Source: Cohaesibacter haloalkalitolerans (GTDB lineage Bacteria; Pseudomonadota; Alphaproteobacteria; Rhizobiales; Cohaesibacteraceae). From it: DNA of 64,000 nucleotides. The stretch is from assembly GCF_003574655.1 (NCBI RefSeq), contig NZ_QNUM01000008.1, positions 172,313 through 236,312 of the forward strand, read 5' to 3'. The first letter of the stretch is position 1, and each line of letters starts with the position of its first letter. Made by a program: the position numbers and the translations under genes. The notes beneath the pieces are model-generated. The model was given only the letters and a program-made list of their open reading frames with translations. It ran no database searches and was not told the DNA's origin. This document shows positions 26,835-36,868 of the stretch, piece after piece.

Positions 26835-26879
26835 GAATCATACACACTCCAACAAGAGCCCGGAGAGGCTGAGAAGGGG

Positions 26880-28748
26880 TCAGGCCTGTTCCAACGATTC
26901 CAGTTCGTCAATCAGGCCTTCGACCACCGCCAGTCCTCTGGACCAGAAATCCGGATCACGGGCATCAAGACCGAACGGCGCCAGAAGCTCCGAATGATGC
27001 TTGGTGCCACCCGCCTTGAGCATATCGAAATACTTTTCAGCGAAGCCCTCATTGCTGTCCTGATAGACAGAATAGAGCGAGTTGACCAGGCAATCCCCGA
27101 AGGCATAGGCATAGACATAGAATGGGGAATGGATGAAATGCGGAATATAGGCCCAATAGGTCTCATAGCCTTCACCCAGCCGAATGGACGGCCCCAAACT
27201 GTCTGCTTGTACGCTCATCCAGATGTCGCAGATCTCATCGGAGGTCAATTCTCCCTCCTTGCGGGCGGTGTGCAGCTTGCGCTCATAGAGATAGAAGGCA
27301 ATCTGGCGCACCACCGTATTGAGCATGTCCTCGACCTTGCTGGCCAGCATCGAGCGACGTTCCTCGGTGGTCGTGGTTTTTGCCAGCAGCGAGCGGAAGG
27401 TCAGCATTTCGCCGAACACACTGGCGGTTTCAGCCAGCGTCAGCGGCGTCGGCGCCATCAGCGCGCCCTGCTTGCCCGCCAGAACCTGATGCACCCCGTG
27501 ACCCAGTTCATGGGCAAGGGTCATCACGTCGCGCGGCTTGCCCATATAGTTGAGCAGCACATAGGGGTGAACGCTCGGCACGGTCGGATGGGCAAAGGCC
27601 CCCGGCGACTTGCCATCGCGAATGGCGGCATCAATCCAGCCGTTGGCAAAGAATTTCTCTGAAATGTCGGCCATTTCAGGCGCGAACCCGGCATAGGCAT
27701 CCTGCACGATGGTCTTGGCTTCCGGCCAGTCGATCGTCCGCATCGGAACCTTCGGCAGCGGCGCATTGCGATCCCAGTGCTCAAGCTTGTCCTTGCCGAA
27801 CCACTTGGCCTTGAGGGCATAATAACGATGGGACAGACGTGGATAGGCATCCTCTACGGCAGCCACCAGCGCATCGACCACCTCGCGCTCGACCCGGTTG
27901 GCAAGATGGCGGCTGTCTGCGACATCTTCAAAACCGCGCCAGTTGTCGGAAATGGCCTTGTCCTTGGACAGCGTGTTGGTGATCAGGGCAAAGGTGGAGA
28001 TATTCTTCTTGAAGGTCACGGCCAACGCTTCAGCGGCAGCCTTGCGCTTGGACTCATCGCTGTCAGTCATCAGGTTCAAGGTCTGCTCGATTGCCAGTTC
28101 CTTGCTCTCGCCGTCGGTTTCAACGCTGAAGCGCAGGCTTGCCATTGTCTCGTTGAACAGCCGGTTCCAGGCCATCGCACCGGTGACAGACTTTTCGTAA
28201 AAGAGCTTTTCCAGCTCGTCGGACAACTGATAGGGCTTTTCCATGCGCAAATCATCAAGCCATGGCTTGTAGTGCGCCAGCGCCTCACTCGAAGCAATTG
28301 CCTTGTCGAGCAACGCATCATCGACACAGTTGAGCTCAAGCTCGAAAAACAGCAGCAGGGTCGAAATCGTCGTCAGGCGTTCCTGCGCATCACCATAGAA
28401 TTTGGTGATCTTCGGATCGGTCGTATTGCCGTTGTAAAGCAGCCCGGCGAAGGAAATGAGCTTGCCCATCCGCTCTTGCATCGCCTCATAGCGCTTGAGC
28501 GCCCCAGCCAGATCATCACCGCCCTTTTCCAGCCCTGCGGCCAGCTTGCCCTGATAGTCGGCAGCAAAGGCCTCCGCATCGCTCCGGCAGAGCTTGTAGT
28601 CCTCCTCGACGGCCGGATCTGTCATCCCCTTGTACAGATCATCAAGGTTCCATTCAGGCAGATCTCCGACCGACTTGTCGGCGGCGGCGGCATCTGAGGT
28701 GGCAAGAAAGGCATCAAGAGAAGAGCGAAACAGGCGTTCAGTGATCAT
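26880..28748 (-). CDS. M3-family oligoendopeptidase (PepF-like)
   Basis: The 622-residue zinc peptidase has the thimet-type motif HELGH (about residues 413-417), with ELGHGVHQ after it, and the downstream region with conserved TxAETASVFGE that supplies the third metal ligand. It should hydrolyse oligopeptides of about 6-20 residues in the cytoplasm. The frame begins with a TTG at 28763, but the ATG at 28748 fits the family better; neither has a strong ribosome site. It heads a probable two-gene operon with the ABC1-like kinase, an arrangement whose meaning I do not know. Confidence 0.9.
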   Translation of the reverse strand: MITERLFRSSLDAFLATSDAAAADKSVGDLPEWNLDDLYKGMTDPAVEEDYKLCRSDAEAFAADYQGKLAAGLEKGGDDLAGALKRYEAMQERMGKLISFAGLLYNGNTTDPKITKFYGDAQERLTTISTLLLFFELELNCVDDALLDKAIASSEALAHYKPWLDDLRMEKPYQLSDELEKLFYEKSVTGAMAWNRLFNETMASLRFSVETDGESKELAIEQTLNLMTDSDESKRKAAAEALAVTFKKNISTFALITNTLSKDKAISDNWRGFEDVADSRHLANRVEREVVDALVAAVEDAYPRLSHRYYALKAKWFGKDKLEHWDRNAPLPKVPMRTIDWPEAKTIVQDAYAGFAPEMADISEKFFANGWIDAAIRDGKSPGAFAHPTVPSVHPYVLLNYMGKPRDVMTLAHELGHGVHQVLAGKQGALMAPTPLTLAETASVFGEMLTFRSLLAKTTTTEERRSMLASKVEDMLNTVVRQIAFYLYERKLHTARKEGELTSDEICDIWMSVQADSLGPSIRLGEGYETYWAYIPHFIHSPFYVYAYAFGDCLVNSLYSVYQDSNEGFAEKYFDMLKAGGTKHHSELLAPFGLDARDPDFWSRGLAVVEGLIDELESLEQA

Positions 28749-29071
28749 AGGGGCATCCAGCAATAAAAGAAATTTGTTATGACCGGGAAAAGCCCCGGCT
28801 GTCGCTTTGACGACCCCACTAAGATAGGAATTCCTCGGCCAAGGTCAAATACCTAAATCGTAAGAAGTCGCAATCACCACAAGCCCCTGCGTGATGGGGG
28901 CCTGAGGCGGGCCAACAACAATTAATCAAACATGAATAAAGTCCCTCGTAATAGAAGGTTGCAGCGGTGAAATTAACGCGCCTTTAACTCATTGGCGTCA
29001 TCTTGGTTCAAAATGAAACAGATCGCGGCGAATGGGCCGGAAATCAGCGTTTCCCCACGGCTGAGGACAAG
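28749..29071 (+). promoter_or_regulatory. Divergent upstream region with CtrA box
   Basis: The 323-base gap holds TTAA-N7-TTAAC (28973-28988), the full CtrA consensus, 85 bases before the regulator's ATG. I see no gene. Confidence 0.55.
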
Positions 29072-30667
29072 ATGAACGAACGCATTCTGATTGTTGACGA
29101 TGACCCGGTACAGCGGCGACTGCTCGAAGCAGTCGTTGAAAAGAGTGGTTTCCAAGCGGCCTCTGCTGAAAATGGCGAGGAAGCCCTGGCGATTCTCAAG
29201 GACAATCCGGCGACCCATTTCGATCTGATCATCCTTGACCTCGTCATGCCGAACCTTGATGGCATGGGCGTTCTTCAGGCCTTGCAGAAGACCGACATCA
29301 AGGCGCCGATCATCGTCCAGACCGCCCACGCAGGCATTGACACCGCTGTCAACGCCATGCGCGCCGGAGCCTTCGACTTCGTCATCAAGCCGGTCGCACC
29401 AGAGCGGCTGCAGGTCGCCATGCGCAATGCCCTCAAGGTCAATGCGCTGGAAGACGAGATTTCGCGCATCCGCTCCAAGCGAGACGGCAACCTCAGCTTC
29501 AAGAGCATCATCTCCTCAAGCGAAACCATGGCCCGGGTCATCAATCTGGGCCAGCGCGCCGCCAAGTCGCACATTCCCATTCTCATTGAAGGCGAGTCGG
29601 GCGTCGGCAAGGAACTGATCGCCAAGGCCATCCAGAACGCCTCCGACCGCTCCAGCAAGGCCTTCGTTACGGTCAACTGCGGTGCCATTCCGGAAAACCT
29701 CGTCGAGAGCATCCTGTTCGGGCACGAGAAGGGCGCCTTCACCGGCGCCAATGACAAACACACAGGCAAATTCGTCGAGGCCAACGGCGGCACATTGTTC
29801 CTGGATGAAGTGGGAGAGCTGCCCCTCGACACGCAGGTCAAGCTGCTGCGCGCCCTGCAGGAAGGCGAGATCGACCCGATTGGAGCCTCCAAGCCCGTAA
29901 AAGTCGATTTCCGCCTGATCTCGGCCACCAACAAGGACCTCATCCAGCTCGTCAAGGACGGCAAGTTCCGCGAAGACCTCTACTACCGGCTCAATGTCTT
30001 CCCCATCCGCGTGCCGCCCCTGCGCGATCGGCGGGACGACATCCCGGCCCTGACGAGAAACTTTCTGGCCCGCTTTGCTGCCGAGGAAGGCCGCAAGAAT
30101 CTGACGCACATCACACCCGAGGCGCTGACCCTGTTGCAGAGCTATGATTGGCCGGGCAACATCCGCCAGTTGGAAAACACCGTGTTCCGCGCCGTGGTGC
30201 TGAGCGACAGCGACCGGCTGACCGTGGAGGAATTCCCCCAGATCGCCAGCCAGCTCAGCGCCTTCAGTGCGTCCATCGTCAAGGCTCGTGCGCCTCACCC
30301 CTCCGAGCCCGCCTACACCGAACAGGCCGCCGAGCCGGTGTTCACCGATGAGCCACGCCCCACCGGCACCGAGGCGATCACATCCGCTCCGCCACAATGG
30401 ACGCAGCCTGAACCGGCCCCTGAATCACAGCCACAGCCGCAGGCAGGGGCCAAACCGCAGCAGGATCCATGGGGCTTCCTGCGCCTGCTGGATGAACAGG
30501 GTAACATCCGCCCGCTGGCCGAACTGGAAGCAGAAATCATCAAACGGGCGCTCGAACACCATGACCACCGCATGTCCGATGTGGCCCGACGGCTGGCCAT
30601 CGGCCGCTCGACCCTTTATCGCAAGCTGAAGGAATACGGCATCGAAGCGGATAGCGAAGACGCCTAG
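29072..30667 (+). CDS. Sigma-54-dependent response regulator, TacA-like
   Basis: The 531-residue protein has a receiver domain with the phosphorylation site D56 in LIILDLVMP, T84 and K106. The AAA+ domain has Walker A GESGVGKE (174-181) and the sigma-54 contact loop GAFTGA (221-226). A proline/glutamine-rich linker (about 400-465) precedes a C-terminal Fis-type helix-turn-helix. DPVQRRLLEAVVEKSG after the acidic pocket resembles TacA of Caulobacter, whose gene is activated by CtrA; a CtrA box precedes this gene. GAGGAC before 29072 fixes the start. No partner kinase is adjacent. The TacA assignment is likely, not certain. Confidence 0.87.
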   Translation: MNERILIVDDDPVQRRLLEAVVEKSGFQAASAENGEEALAILKDNPATHFDLIILDLVMPNLDGMGVLQALQKTDIKAPIIVQTAHAGIDTAVNAMRAGAFDFVIKPVAPERLQVAMRNALKVNALEDEISRIRSKRDGNLSFKSIISSSETMARVINLGQRAAKSHIPILIEGESGVGKELIAKAIQNASDRSSKAFVTVNCGAIPENLVESILFGHEKGAFTGANDKHTGKFVEANGGTLFLDEVGELPLDTQVKLLRALQEGEIDPIGASKPVKVDFRLISATNKDLIQLVKDGKFREDLYYRLNVFPIRVPPLRDRRDDIPALTRNFLARFAAEEGRKNLTHITPEALTLLQSYDWPGNIRQLENTVFRAVVLSDSDRLTVEEFPQIASQLSAFSASIVKARAPHPSEPAYTEQAAEPVFTDEPRPTGTEAITSAPPQWTQPEPAPESQPQPQAGAKPQQDPWGFLRLLDEQGNIRPLAELEAEIIKRALEHHDHRMSDVARRLAIGRSTLYRKLKEYGIEADSEDA

Positions 30668-30821
30668 ACGACAAGGCCAGAGAGCTGATCGTTGCAGGAA
30701 CGCTACACATGACAATGCGATGATGTTCATGTCGTAATTGTGAAGAGAAAATGATTGCATCACCCGTATATTGGTTCCAAATGCCTCGCACTGGTGATTC
30801 ACTTACTCGCAGGAAATGATA

Positions 30822-32567
30822 ATGAAACGGACCCTTGCAGCTCTGTTGGCAGCAACGCTTTGTTCAACAGCGGCGACCATCGCGGCCAAAGCTGCCGAAG
30901 AGACGGCAGACCAATCCCTCGTCCTGTTCGGGGAGCATGCGTCCAATGCGGCGGCAGTGCAGATCGAAGACCAGCTCCGTGTCCGGAAGGTTCTTGACAA
31001 TCTGCATCGGGTAACCCTTGGTGCGATGGACCAGCAGGCTGACCGCGACATTGCCGACTCCATCGAGATCGCTGTCAACAGCATCCCGCAGTCTGCCGAT
31101 TTCCTGACCAAGCGGGACAACGCCGCGCTCGTGGCCTTCTATCAGGAGCGCAGCTTCAGACCGGCATGGTTCGAAGATGGCAAATGGACCGCCAGTGCCC
31201 GGCAGTTGATTTTCAATCTGGCGCGGGCCGACCGCGACGGACTGGACCCTGCCGATTACAAGACCCCTTCCCTAGGCATCGTCCGGGCCAGAGGGGCCAG
31301 TGCTGACACCATTGCCGAGGCAGACATTGCCCTGTCGCTTGCCATCACACGCTATACCCGCCATGCCTATGCAGGCCGTGTCGACCCGCGGATTTTTTCC
31401 AAGAAGGAAGTGACAATCAAACCGCACTATCCCGATTCCATCGGGGCGCTCGACCAGATTGCCAAGGCCTCTGACCCGGTTACGACGATGCGCAGCTACA
31501 ACCCGCAGCACAAGGGCTTCCTTGCCCTGCGTGCGGAATACAATCGCTTGCGCGCCGCCTCCACCACGGACACAACGCCACCCGTTGCCGAGGGCAAGAG
31601 CCTGAAAATCGGCATGCGGGATGAACGTGTGCCACTAATCCGTCGCAAGCTCGGTCTGCCCGCAGTAGAGGATGAAGCCGAAGCGAACCTTTACAGCAAG
31701 GACCTTGCCAAGACTGTCGAGAAATTTCAGGCGGATAACGGGCTGATCGCCGATGGCATCACCGGCAACGCCACCCTTGCCGTGCTCAACGACAACCGAA
31801 AGGACCTGGTCGCCGATCTTGTCGCCAACATGGAACGCTGGCGCTGGCTGCCGCGCGATCTGGGTGATTTCCATGTTCTGGTCAACATTCCGACCTATAC
31901 CCTCGAAGTGGTCAAGAATGGCAAGACCATCCACGAGACCCGCGTCGTGGTCGGTCAGAAGGCCCACAAGACCCCTCTCTTCTCCGATGAGATGGAATAT
32001 CTGGTGGTCAATCCATACTGGAACGTCCCCAGTTCCATCGCCTCAAAGGAACTGCTGCCCAAGATCAAGGCCGACCCGGCTGCCTTCTTCTCGAACACGA
32101 ACTATCAGGTACTGGCAAGCGTCAAGGGCAAGACCCAGGTTATTGACCCGGCCAAGCTCGATTGGGATCGAGTCGAAGCCAACATGGTGCGCCTGCGCCA
32201 GACGCCCGGTGACTACAACGCGCTGGGCGACATCAAGTTCATGTTCCCCAACCAGCATGCGGTCTATCTGCATGACACCCCGTCCCGCAGCCTGTTCAAC
32301 CGCGACTACCGCGCTTTCAGTCATGGCTGTGTCCGGGTCAACAACCCGATGGAATTTGCCGACGTGGTGCTCTCGCAGACGGCGGCATGGGATGCCAAGC
32401 GCATCAAGGCGCTGATCGGCTCAAGCGAGCGCCGGGTCAATCTCGACAGGAAGATCCCGGTTCATCTGGCCTATTTCACGACATGGATGTCCGATGCGGG
32501 TACCCTGCAGTTGCGGCCCGATATCTACGGCCACAACAAGACGGTCAAACAGGCTCTTGGCCTTTAA
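30822..32567 (+). CDS. L,D-transpeptidase, YcbB/LdtD type
   Basis: The 581-residue product has a cleaved signal peptide (about 1-25), a peptidoglycan-binding domain (about 250-320, around IRRKLGLPAV and QADNGLIADGITG), and a YkuD catalytic domain ending with SHGCVRVNNP, where C503 is the nucleophile. It should form 3-3 cross-links between meso-diaminopimelate residues in the periplasm. Two ATGs lie six bases apart; AGGAA is correctly spaced only to the second (30822). A terminator follows, and the next gene encodes another wall-related protein, so the region is an envelope cluster. Confidence 0.92.
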   Translation: MKRTLAALLAATLCSTAATIAAKAAEETADQSLVLFGEHASNAAAVQIEDQLRVRKVLDNLHRVTLGAMDQQADRDIADSIEIAVNSIPQSADFLTKRDNAALVAFYQERSFRPAWFEDGKWTASARQLIFNLARADRDGLDPADYKTPSLGIVRARGASADTIAEADIALSLAITRYTRHAYAGRVDPRIFSKKEVTIKPHYPDSIGALDQIAKASDPVTTMRSYNPQHKGFLALRAEYNRLRAASTTDTTPPVAEGKSLKIGMRDERVPLIRRKLGLPAVEDEAEANLYSKDLAKTVEKFQADNGLIADGITGNATLAVLNDNRKDLVADLVANMERWRWLPRDLGDFHVLVNIPTYTLEVVKNGKTIHETRVVVGQKAHKTPLFSDEMEYLVVNPYWNVPSSIASKELLPKIKADPAAFFSNTNYQVLASVKGKTQVIDPAKLDWDRVEANMVRLRQTPGDYNALGDIKFMFPNQHAVYLHDTPSRSLFNRDYRAFSHGCVRVNNPMEFADVVLSQTAAWDAKRIKALIGSSERRVNLDRKIPVHLAYFTTWMSDAGTLQLRPDIYGHNKTVKQALGL

Positions 32568-32948
32568 GTTTTTGTTAAACATGACAAGTAAGGCGCAAAT
32601 TTTATTTGCGCCTTTGCTTTGTTTTGCCGCATTTCCATTTCATATTTGACGAAAATCTGATCAAAGGCTGAAGCTCTTCACACCATATTTGCTTTCATTT
32701 CGGTTTCGTTTACCAATTGCTAAGCATAATATAGTCGAAGTGAAGCCTGTTTTCTGCTAAGGATAACCCATTGTTGGCAGAAGCAAGAATCGAGCGCTCT
32801 CAAAGGCAGCACTCAGACAAGGCTGCGCGTCTTCTGAAGTGTTCTCGACATGGATACCGCCCACGATGATCCATCCGAAGGCAGAGCCAGGTCGACCAGA
32901 GATTGCCAGATATTGCCAGATATTGGATGTCCAGTGGCCAGACAAAGA
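32568..32948. other. Intergenic region after the L,D-transpeptidase
   Basis: It contains the terminator at 32590-32624 and, from 32700 to 32740, an AT-rich promoter-like stretch with TATAGT at about 32731. The frame of the next gene is open through 32850-32948, but that DNA does not look coding. Confidence 0.45.
32590..32624 (+). terminator. Rho-independent terminator of L,D-transpeptidase gene
   Basis: A perfect 10-bp stem AAGGCGCAAA/TTTGCGCCTT (32590-32599 with 32605-32614) is followed by a T-rich run. Confidence 0.9.
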
Positions 32949-34985
32949 ATGATCCTGTCCAGTAGCAGGCCCGAACGCGCGGCCAGCCAATCACCTCAGC
33001 GCCGTTTCCGCGAGGGACTATCGAGGCTCCTTGCGCTGCTGTTCGTGTCCCTGTTGCTGCTGACCGCTCAGGCTCAGGCTTCCTCCCGCTCTCTGAGGCT
33101 GTCCAACGCCCACACCAAAGAAACAGCCACCATCACCTACAAGCGCAATGGCAAGTTCGATGCTGACGGCCTGCGCAAGCTCAATCAGTTTCTGCGCGAC
33201 TGGCGCCGCAACGAAAAGACCCAAATGGATCCGGCGCTGTTCGACCTGATCTGGGAAGTCTACCAGAAAACCGGAGCCAAAGAGCCAATCACCGTCTTCT
33301 CGGGTTACCGGTCTCCAGCAACCAACGGCATGCTGCGCGACCGGAGCAGCGGCGTTGCCAAGAACAGCCGCCACACCATGGGGCAGGCGATGGACTTCTA
33401 TCTGCCCGGTGTGCCCTTGGCCAAAATCCGCGAAGTCGGCCTGCGCATGCAGGCAGGCGGCGTTGGCTATTATCCCGGCTCCCGCTTCATCCATATCGAC
33501 ACCGGCAACGTGCGCCACTGGCCGCGCATGACGCGCCAGCAGCTGGCCAAGGTGTTCCCGGATGGCGTGACCGTGCATGTGCCCACCGATGGCAAGCCCT
33601 TATCCGGCTACCAGATCGCCAAGGCACAGGTCGCCCAGCGAAAAGCCGAAATGGCCCGATCGACGCGATCGGTTGGCCGCTTCACGCAATATGCTTCCGC
33701 CGCACCGGCAGAACCCGCCAGAAAGCTGACCAATACCCAGGTTGCAACCCTTGCCAGAAGCCAGGAGCAGAAGGATGGCAGCTTGCTGCAGACGCTCTTG
33801 CGGCAGACGCCAAAGGAGCCACCGCAGCCGCGATTTGCAGCGACCCAACCTGACAGCAACAGCGATCCGGAAGCCGAAGCCGACGAGGTGATCGAAGAGG
33901 GCCCATCAGCGCAAACCCTGCTCCTGCCGCAGACCCTTGCCGCCCTGCCGAAGGCTCCGGCCAATCGCACGGTTCAGAGCACGACCATCACACTGGCCGA
34001 GCAAACGGCAGACACCCCATCGAACATCCCGTTCAAGCAGGAAACGCAGGATACACTGGCAGCAGTCGCCCCGGAAACGGTCGCCAGTGCCGAACCGGCG
34101 GCCGGGCCGGTTCAGGCACCAACTGTCGTTGCCTTTGCGTCCCTGCCACGATCCCGTCCTGAAAGCCTTGGCGGCGGCGCCCGCTTCCAGCTGGCAAGCG
34201 CCGAGACAAAGCCGCTGCCAGCCTCTGCGACCGCAGAAACCGGAGCTGAAGCCCGGCAGCTTGCCATGGCAACAGGCACCAACGGTCAGCCAGATGTACA
34301 GCCGGTCCCTGAAACCATGCCGTTCGCCCGGGCAACCGATGACGGCATGGGCATAGACACACCTCCGGCTGTCGGAGAGCCTGTACAGATGGCATCCCTG
34401 CCGCGCGCACGTCTGGCAACGGGAGCCACCGCAGCAGCCCCAGCTCAGGCAACCCCAGCCCAGAAGCAGCCAGCAAGCACCGGCGACATGCTGGCCCAGA
34501 TGGTTGGCAAACAGGACGGGGCCACCCCCAACCGCTTTGCCTATGCCTCTGCTGGCAACACCTTCCTCGCAGCGCTTCCCTCTGATGGACCTCGCCCGAG
34601 AGTTGGCAACGGTGCAGCCTCGGCACCCGAGCGGCAAGTGGCCAGCCTGCCGCGCAACAATCCCTCTCTTGCCCAGCCTGCGCCACGCGCACAGAAGCCC
34701 GCAAGAGCCGCAACAGCCGAGCAGGAAGACTATGACCAGCTCGCCCGCCTGACCTTCGCCTACGGCCCCTCGGGCATGGCCCATTTCGCTCATATGAAGC
34801 AACGGGCCAGCACGGCCACCTTTGCGCGGCTTTCCCGTCCTGCCCCCAACAATCTCAAGGGGCTGGTCTACAAGCCGCACAGCATGATCAATCAGGGCTT
34901 TGCCCCGCTGCTTATCCAGAGGCTCGATACGGCCCATTTCGAAGGCCCGGCCATTGCCCGGCTCGCAGTCAGGAATTTCAACTGA
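32949..34985 (+). CDS. DUF882/M15-like (YcbK type) peptidoglycan protein with long low-complexity tail
   Basis: The N-terminus has a basic stretch and a hydrophobic segment (about 25-43), a signal peptide or anchor. The DUF882 domain follows (about 60-200) with FSGYRSP, SRHTMGQAMDF (H142, D149) and FIHIDTGNVRHW (H182, H190), the M15A-type metal site. The following 450 or so residues are rich in Ala, Pro, Gln and Thr, with repeated ASLPR-type motifs. The start at 32949 (MILSSSRPER) is the likeliest; an in-frame ATG at 32850 has no ribosome site and a poor coding look. It follows the L,D-transpeptidase, supporting a wall role. Whether it cuts is unproven. Confidence 0.83.
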   Translation: MILSSSRPERAASQSPQRRFREGLSRLLALLFVSLLLLTAQAQASSRSLRLSNAHTKETATITYKRNGKFDADGLRKLNQFLRDWRRNEKTQMDPALFDLIWEVYQKTGAKEPITVFSGYRSPATNGMLRDRSSGVAKNSRHTMGQAMDFYLPGVPLAKIREVGLRMQAGGVGYYPGSRFIHIDTGNVRHWPRMTRQQLAKVFPDGVTVHVPTDGKPLSGYQIAKAQVAQRKAEMARSTRSVGRFTQYASAAPAEPARKLTNTQVATLARSQEQKDGSLLQTLLRQTPKEPPQPRFAATQPDSNSDPEAEADEVIEEGPSAQTLLLPQTLAALPKAPANRTVQSTTITLAEQTADTPSNIPFKQETQDTLAAVAPETVASAEPAAGPVQAPTVVAFASLPRSRPESLGGGARFQLASAETKPLPASATAETGAEARQLAMATGTNGQPDVQPVPETMPFARATDDGMGIDTPPAVGEPVQMASLPRARLATGATAAAPAQATPAQKQPASTGDMLAQMVGKQDGATPNRFAYASAGNTFLAALPSDGPRPRVGNGAASAPERQVASLPRNNPSLAQPAPRAQKPARAATAEQEDYDQLARLTFAYGPSGMAHFAHMKQRASTATFARLSRPAPNNLKGLVYKPHSMINQGFAPLLIQRLDTAHFEGPAIARLAVRNFN

Positions 34986-35188
34986 TTGTAGATACCTCGC
35001 CGCTGGCTGAAGCTCTTTCGGCCAGCCTGCGCGGCATCGCCGTGAAATCCCCAGCCTGACCGTAACTGAGATGGCAAAGCTGCGCCCGAGGTGCTGCTGC
35101 AATCATCCGTGGCGGATGCTATCCAGCCTCAGAACCTTGTTCGAGAAAAAATGAGATACCCGGGGTCAGCGTTTTGCCAGTTAACGCA

Positions 35189-36601
35189 CTAGCGCTGCAG
35201 GCGCAGTCCAAGGCGCACGGTGTGAGTCGTGGTATCCTCACCGGCCAGATTGCTGTCGCGCTGTGACCGCTCAAGGCTGGCGATCAACTGAACATTCCGG
35301 TTGAAGGAATAGGTGGCGTTGAGCGTAGCGTCAAACACCCAGTCGTGCCGCCCGATGCCATTATAGGTCTCTTGCGCAATCGCTCCAGAGGCGGTCAGGT
35401 CCAGATTGCGCAGAATGGCATAGTCAGCCGACAGGCTGACCCGATGGGTCGCCACGCTGCGCGCCGCCGTCGAGGTCGAGGTCAGGTCGGTTTCAAGGCC
35501 ACCACGAATGGTCCACAGCGCATTGGGTGACCAGGCAAGGCTGGCGTCGACAAAGAAGGCCGTATCGCCCGACTGCCCTGCCAGATCCGGGTCCCAGGAA
35601 ATCACACCGGCGGACACTTCGCCCGACAGCTTCTCGCGATTGGATACCTCGATCCCGATCGCCCCGCGCAGGCTTTCCCCATTCTGCCGATGATTGGCAT
35701 CCTTGTATTGCCGCTGCGTCAGTTCAGCGTCAACAAACGGCATGATCTGGTCGGTGAGCGCCACCCCGACCCGCGTTCCCACGCGGTAGGTGTCATAATC
35801 ACGGCTCTCTTCGTCCTCATAGCGCATCGCCCCGACGGAACCGCGCAGCTGCAGATCAACCAGTCCCGCCCGGTGGTCGAGCGTCAATCCGCCATTCATG
35901 CTGGTCTCGTAGGTCGCGGACTGGCCGCTGGCGTTCAACTCGACGCTACCCTTGTCTTCCTGACTGCGGTCAAAGGACCCGGTGATGGTCAGTTGTGTGT
36001 CATCGGCCATGTCCAGCCGCAATTCGCCGCTCAGATGCTCATCGTTCTCGGGCTTGCGGTTCGGCGTCTGATAGCCCTTGATCGCTGCACTGCCGTTAAG
36101 GGTCAGCGAATGACGGCTCCAGTCAGACTGAAGCTTGGCCGCTATCTCGGGAGACACGCCGACACCATTCCTGCCGTTGGCAGTCGTATCGACATTGTCG
36201 GTCGCCTCGCCCCACAGCGTCAGGGACGGATAGAACAGAAACCGACCAAGACGCATGCCCAGCGGATCATAAGGGCCAACGGCTTCTGCCGTCGCGCTCC
36301 CGCCCTGCTGAACGCGCCCCTGTTCCTCGCTTGGCCCGATGGACGATGTACCGGCCGCCACATTCTCTCTGGTACCGGGCAAACCAGTCGCCCCGTAACC
36401 GGAAGAAGCAGCCGCGTTTGCGTCATACCCGGAGCGCAGGCCTGAGCCGGTTGTCAGCGATGAGCTCGCAAGCAATGCCACATCGGTCGAGGAGGTGGAA
36501 GTGGTGGCACTCTGAGCAAGGGCATAGGACATCGGCAGGCATGCTGAAACGAATAGGCCGGAATATAAAAGCTGCCGCATGCCGTAGCGCCCTGGTACCA
36601 T
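35189..36601 (-). CDS. Outer-membrane beta-barrel protein (BBP2-like)
   Basis: The 470-residue product starts with a signal peptide ending near AYALAQS. After a Ser/Gly-rich disordered stretch (about 30-100) come repeated amphipathic strands ending in a C-terminal GLRLQR, which resembles an outer-membrane barrel with the terminal Arg in place of the usual aromatic. Many strands alternate polar and hydrophobic residues, as in BBP2/DUF2320 porin-like proteins. No substrate can be inferred. The start at 36601 has AAGG upstream; a later ATG at 36580 is also possible. It is divergent from the kdsD-like gene. Confidence 0.8.
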   Translation of the reverse strand: MVPGRYGMRQLLYSGLFVSACLPMSYALAQSATTSTSSTDVALLASSSLTTGSGLRSGYDANAAASSGYGATGLPGTRENVAAGTSSIGPSEEQGRVQQGGSATAEAVGPYDPLGMRLGRFLFYPSLTLWGEATDNVDTTANGRNGVGVSPEIAAKLQSDWSRHSLTLNGSAAIKGYQTPNRKPENDEHLSGELRLDMADDTQLTITGSFDRSQEDKGSVELNASGQSATYETSMNGGLTLDHRAGLVDLQLRGSVGAMRYEDEESRDYDTYRVGTRVGVALTDQIMPFVDAELTQRQYKDANHRQNGESLRGAIGIEVSNREKLSGEVSAGVISWDPDLAGQSGDTAFFVDASLAWSPNALWTIRGGLETDLTSTSTAARSVATHRVSLSADYAILRNLDLTASGAIAQETYNGIGRHDWVFDATLNATYSFNRNVQLIASLERSQRDSNLAGEDTTTHTVRLGLRLQR

Positions 36602-36868
36602 CGTGCCCTTGAAGAAAAAGCAGGCCACACAAGGCCCGGCCAGCGGCATGCGCGGATTCCTTCGCGAGCTGGCACCAAATGCCCGCGCGATCCACGTTCC
36701 TTTCCAGATGGTAAAGAAATTTGGTTAACAAGTCCTTGCCAAGGACCTCGCCATAAAAGGACCAAATTAAACGGAACTCATGAAGTTTCCGAACCATAGA
36801 CTCACTTTTCATCGGCCATCCTATGGTATAGAACTCCACCATTCCTTGCCGAACCATCAGGACAATTC

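Noticed and set aside
32850..32948. Extended N-terminus for the DUF882 protein
   Set aside because: No ribosome site, and the translated stretch has no family likeness; the later ATG fits better.
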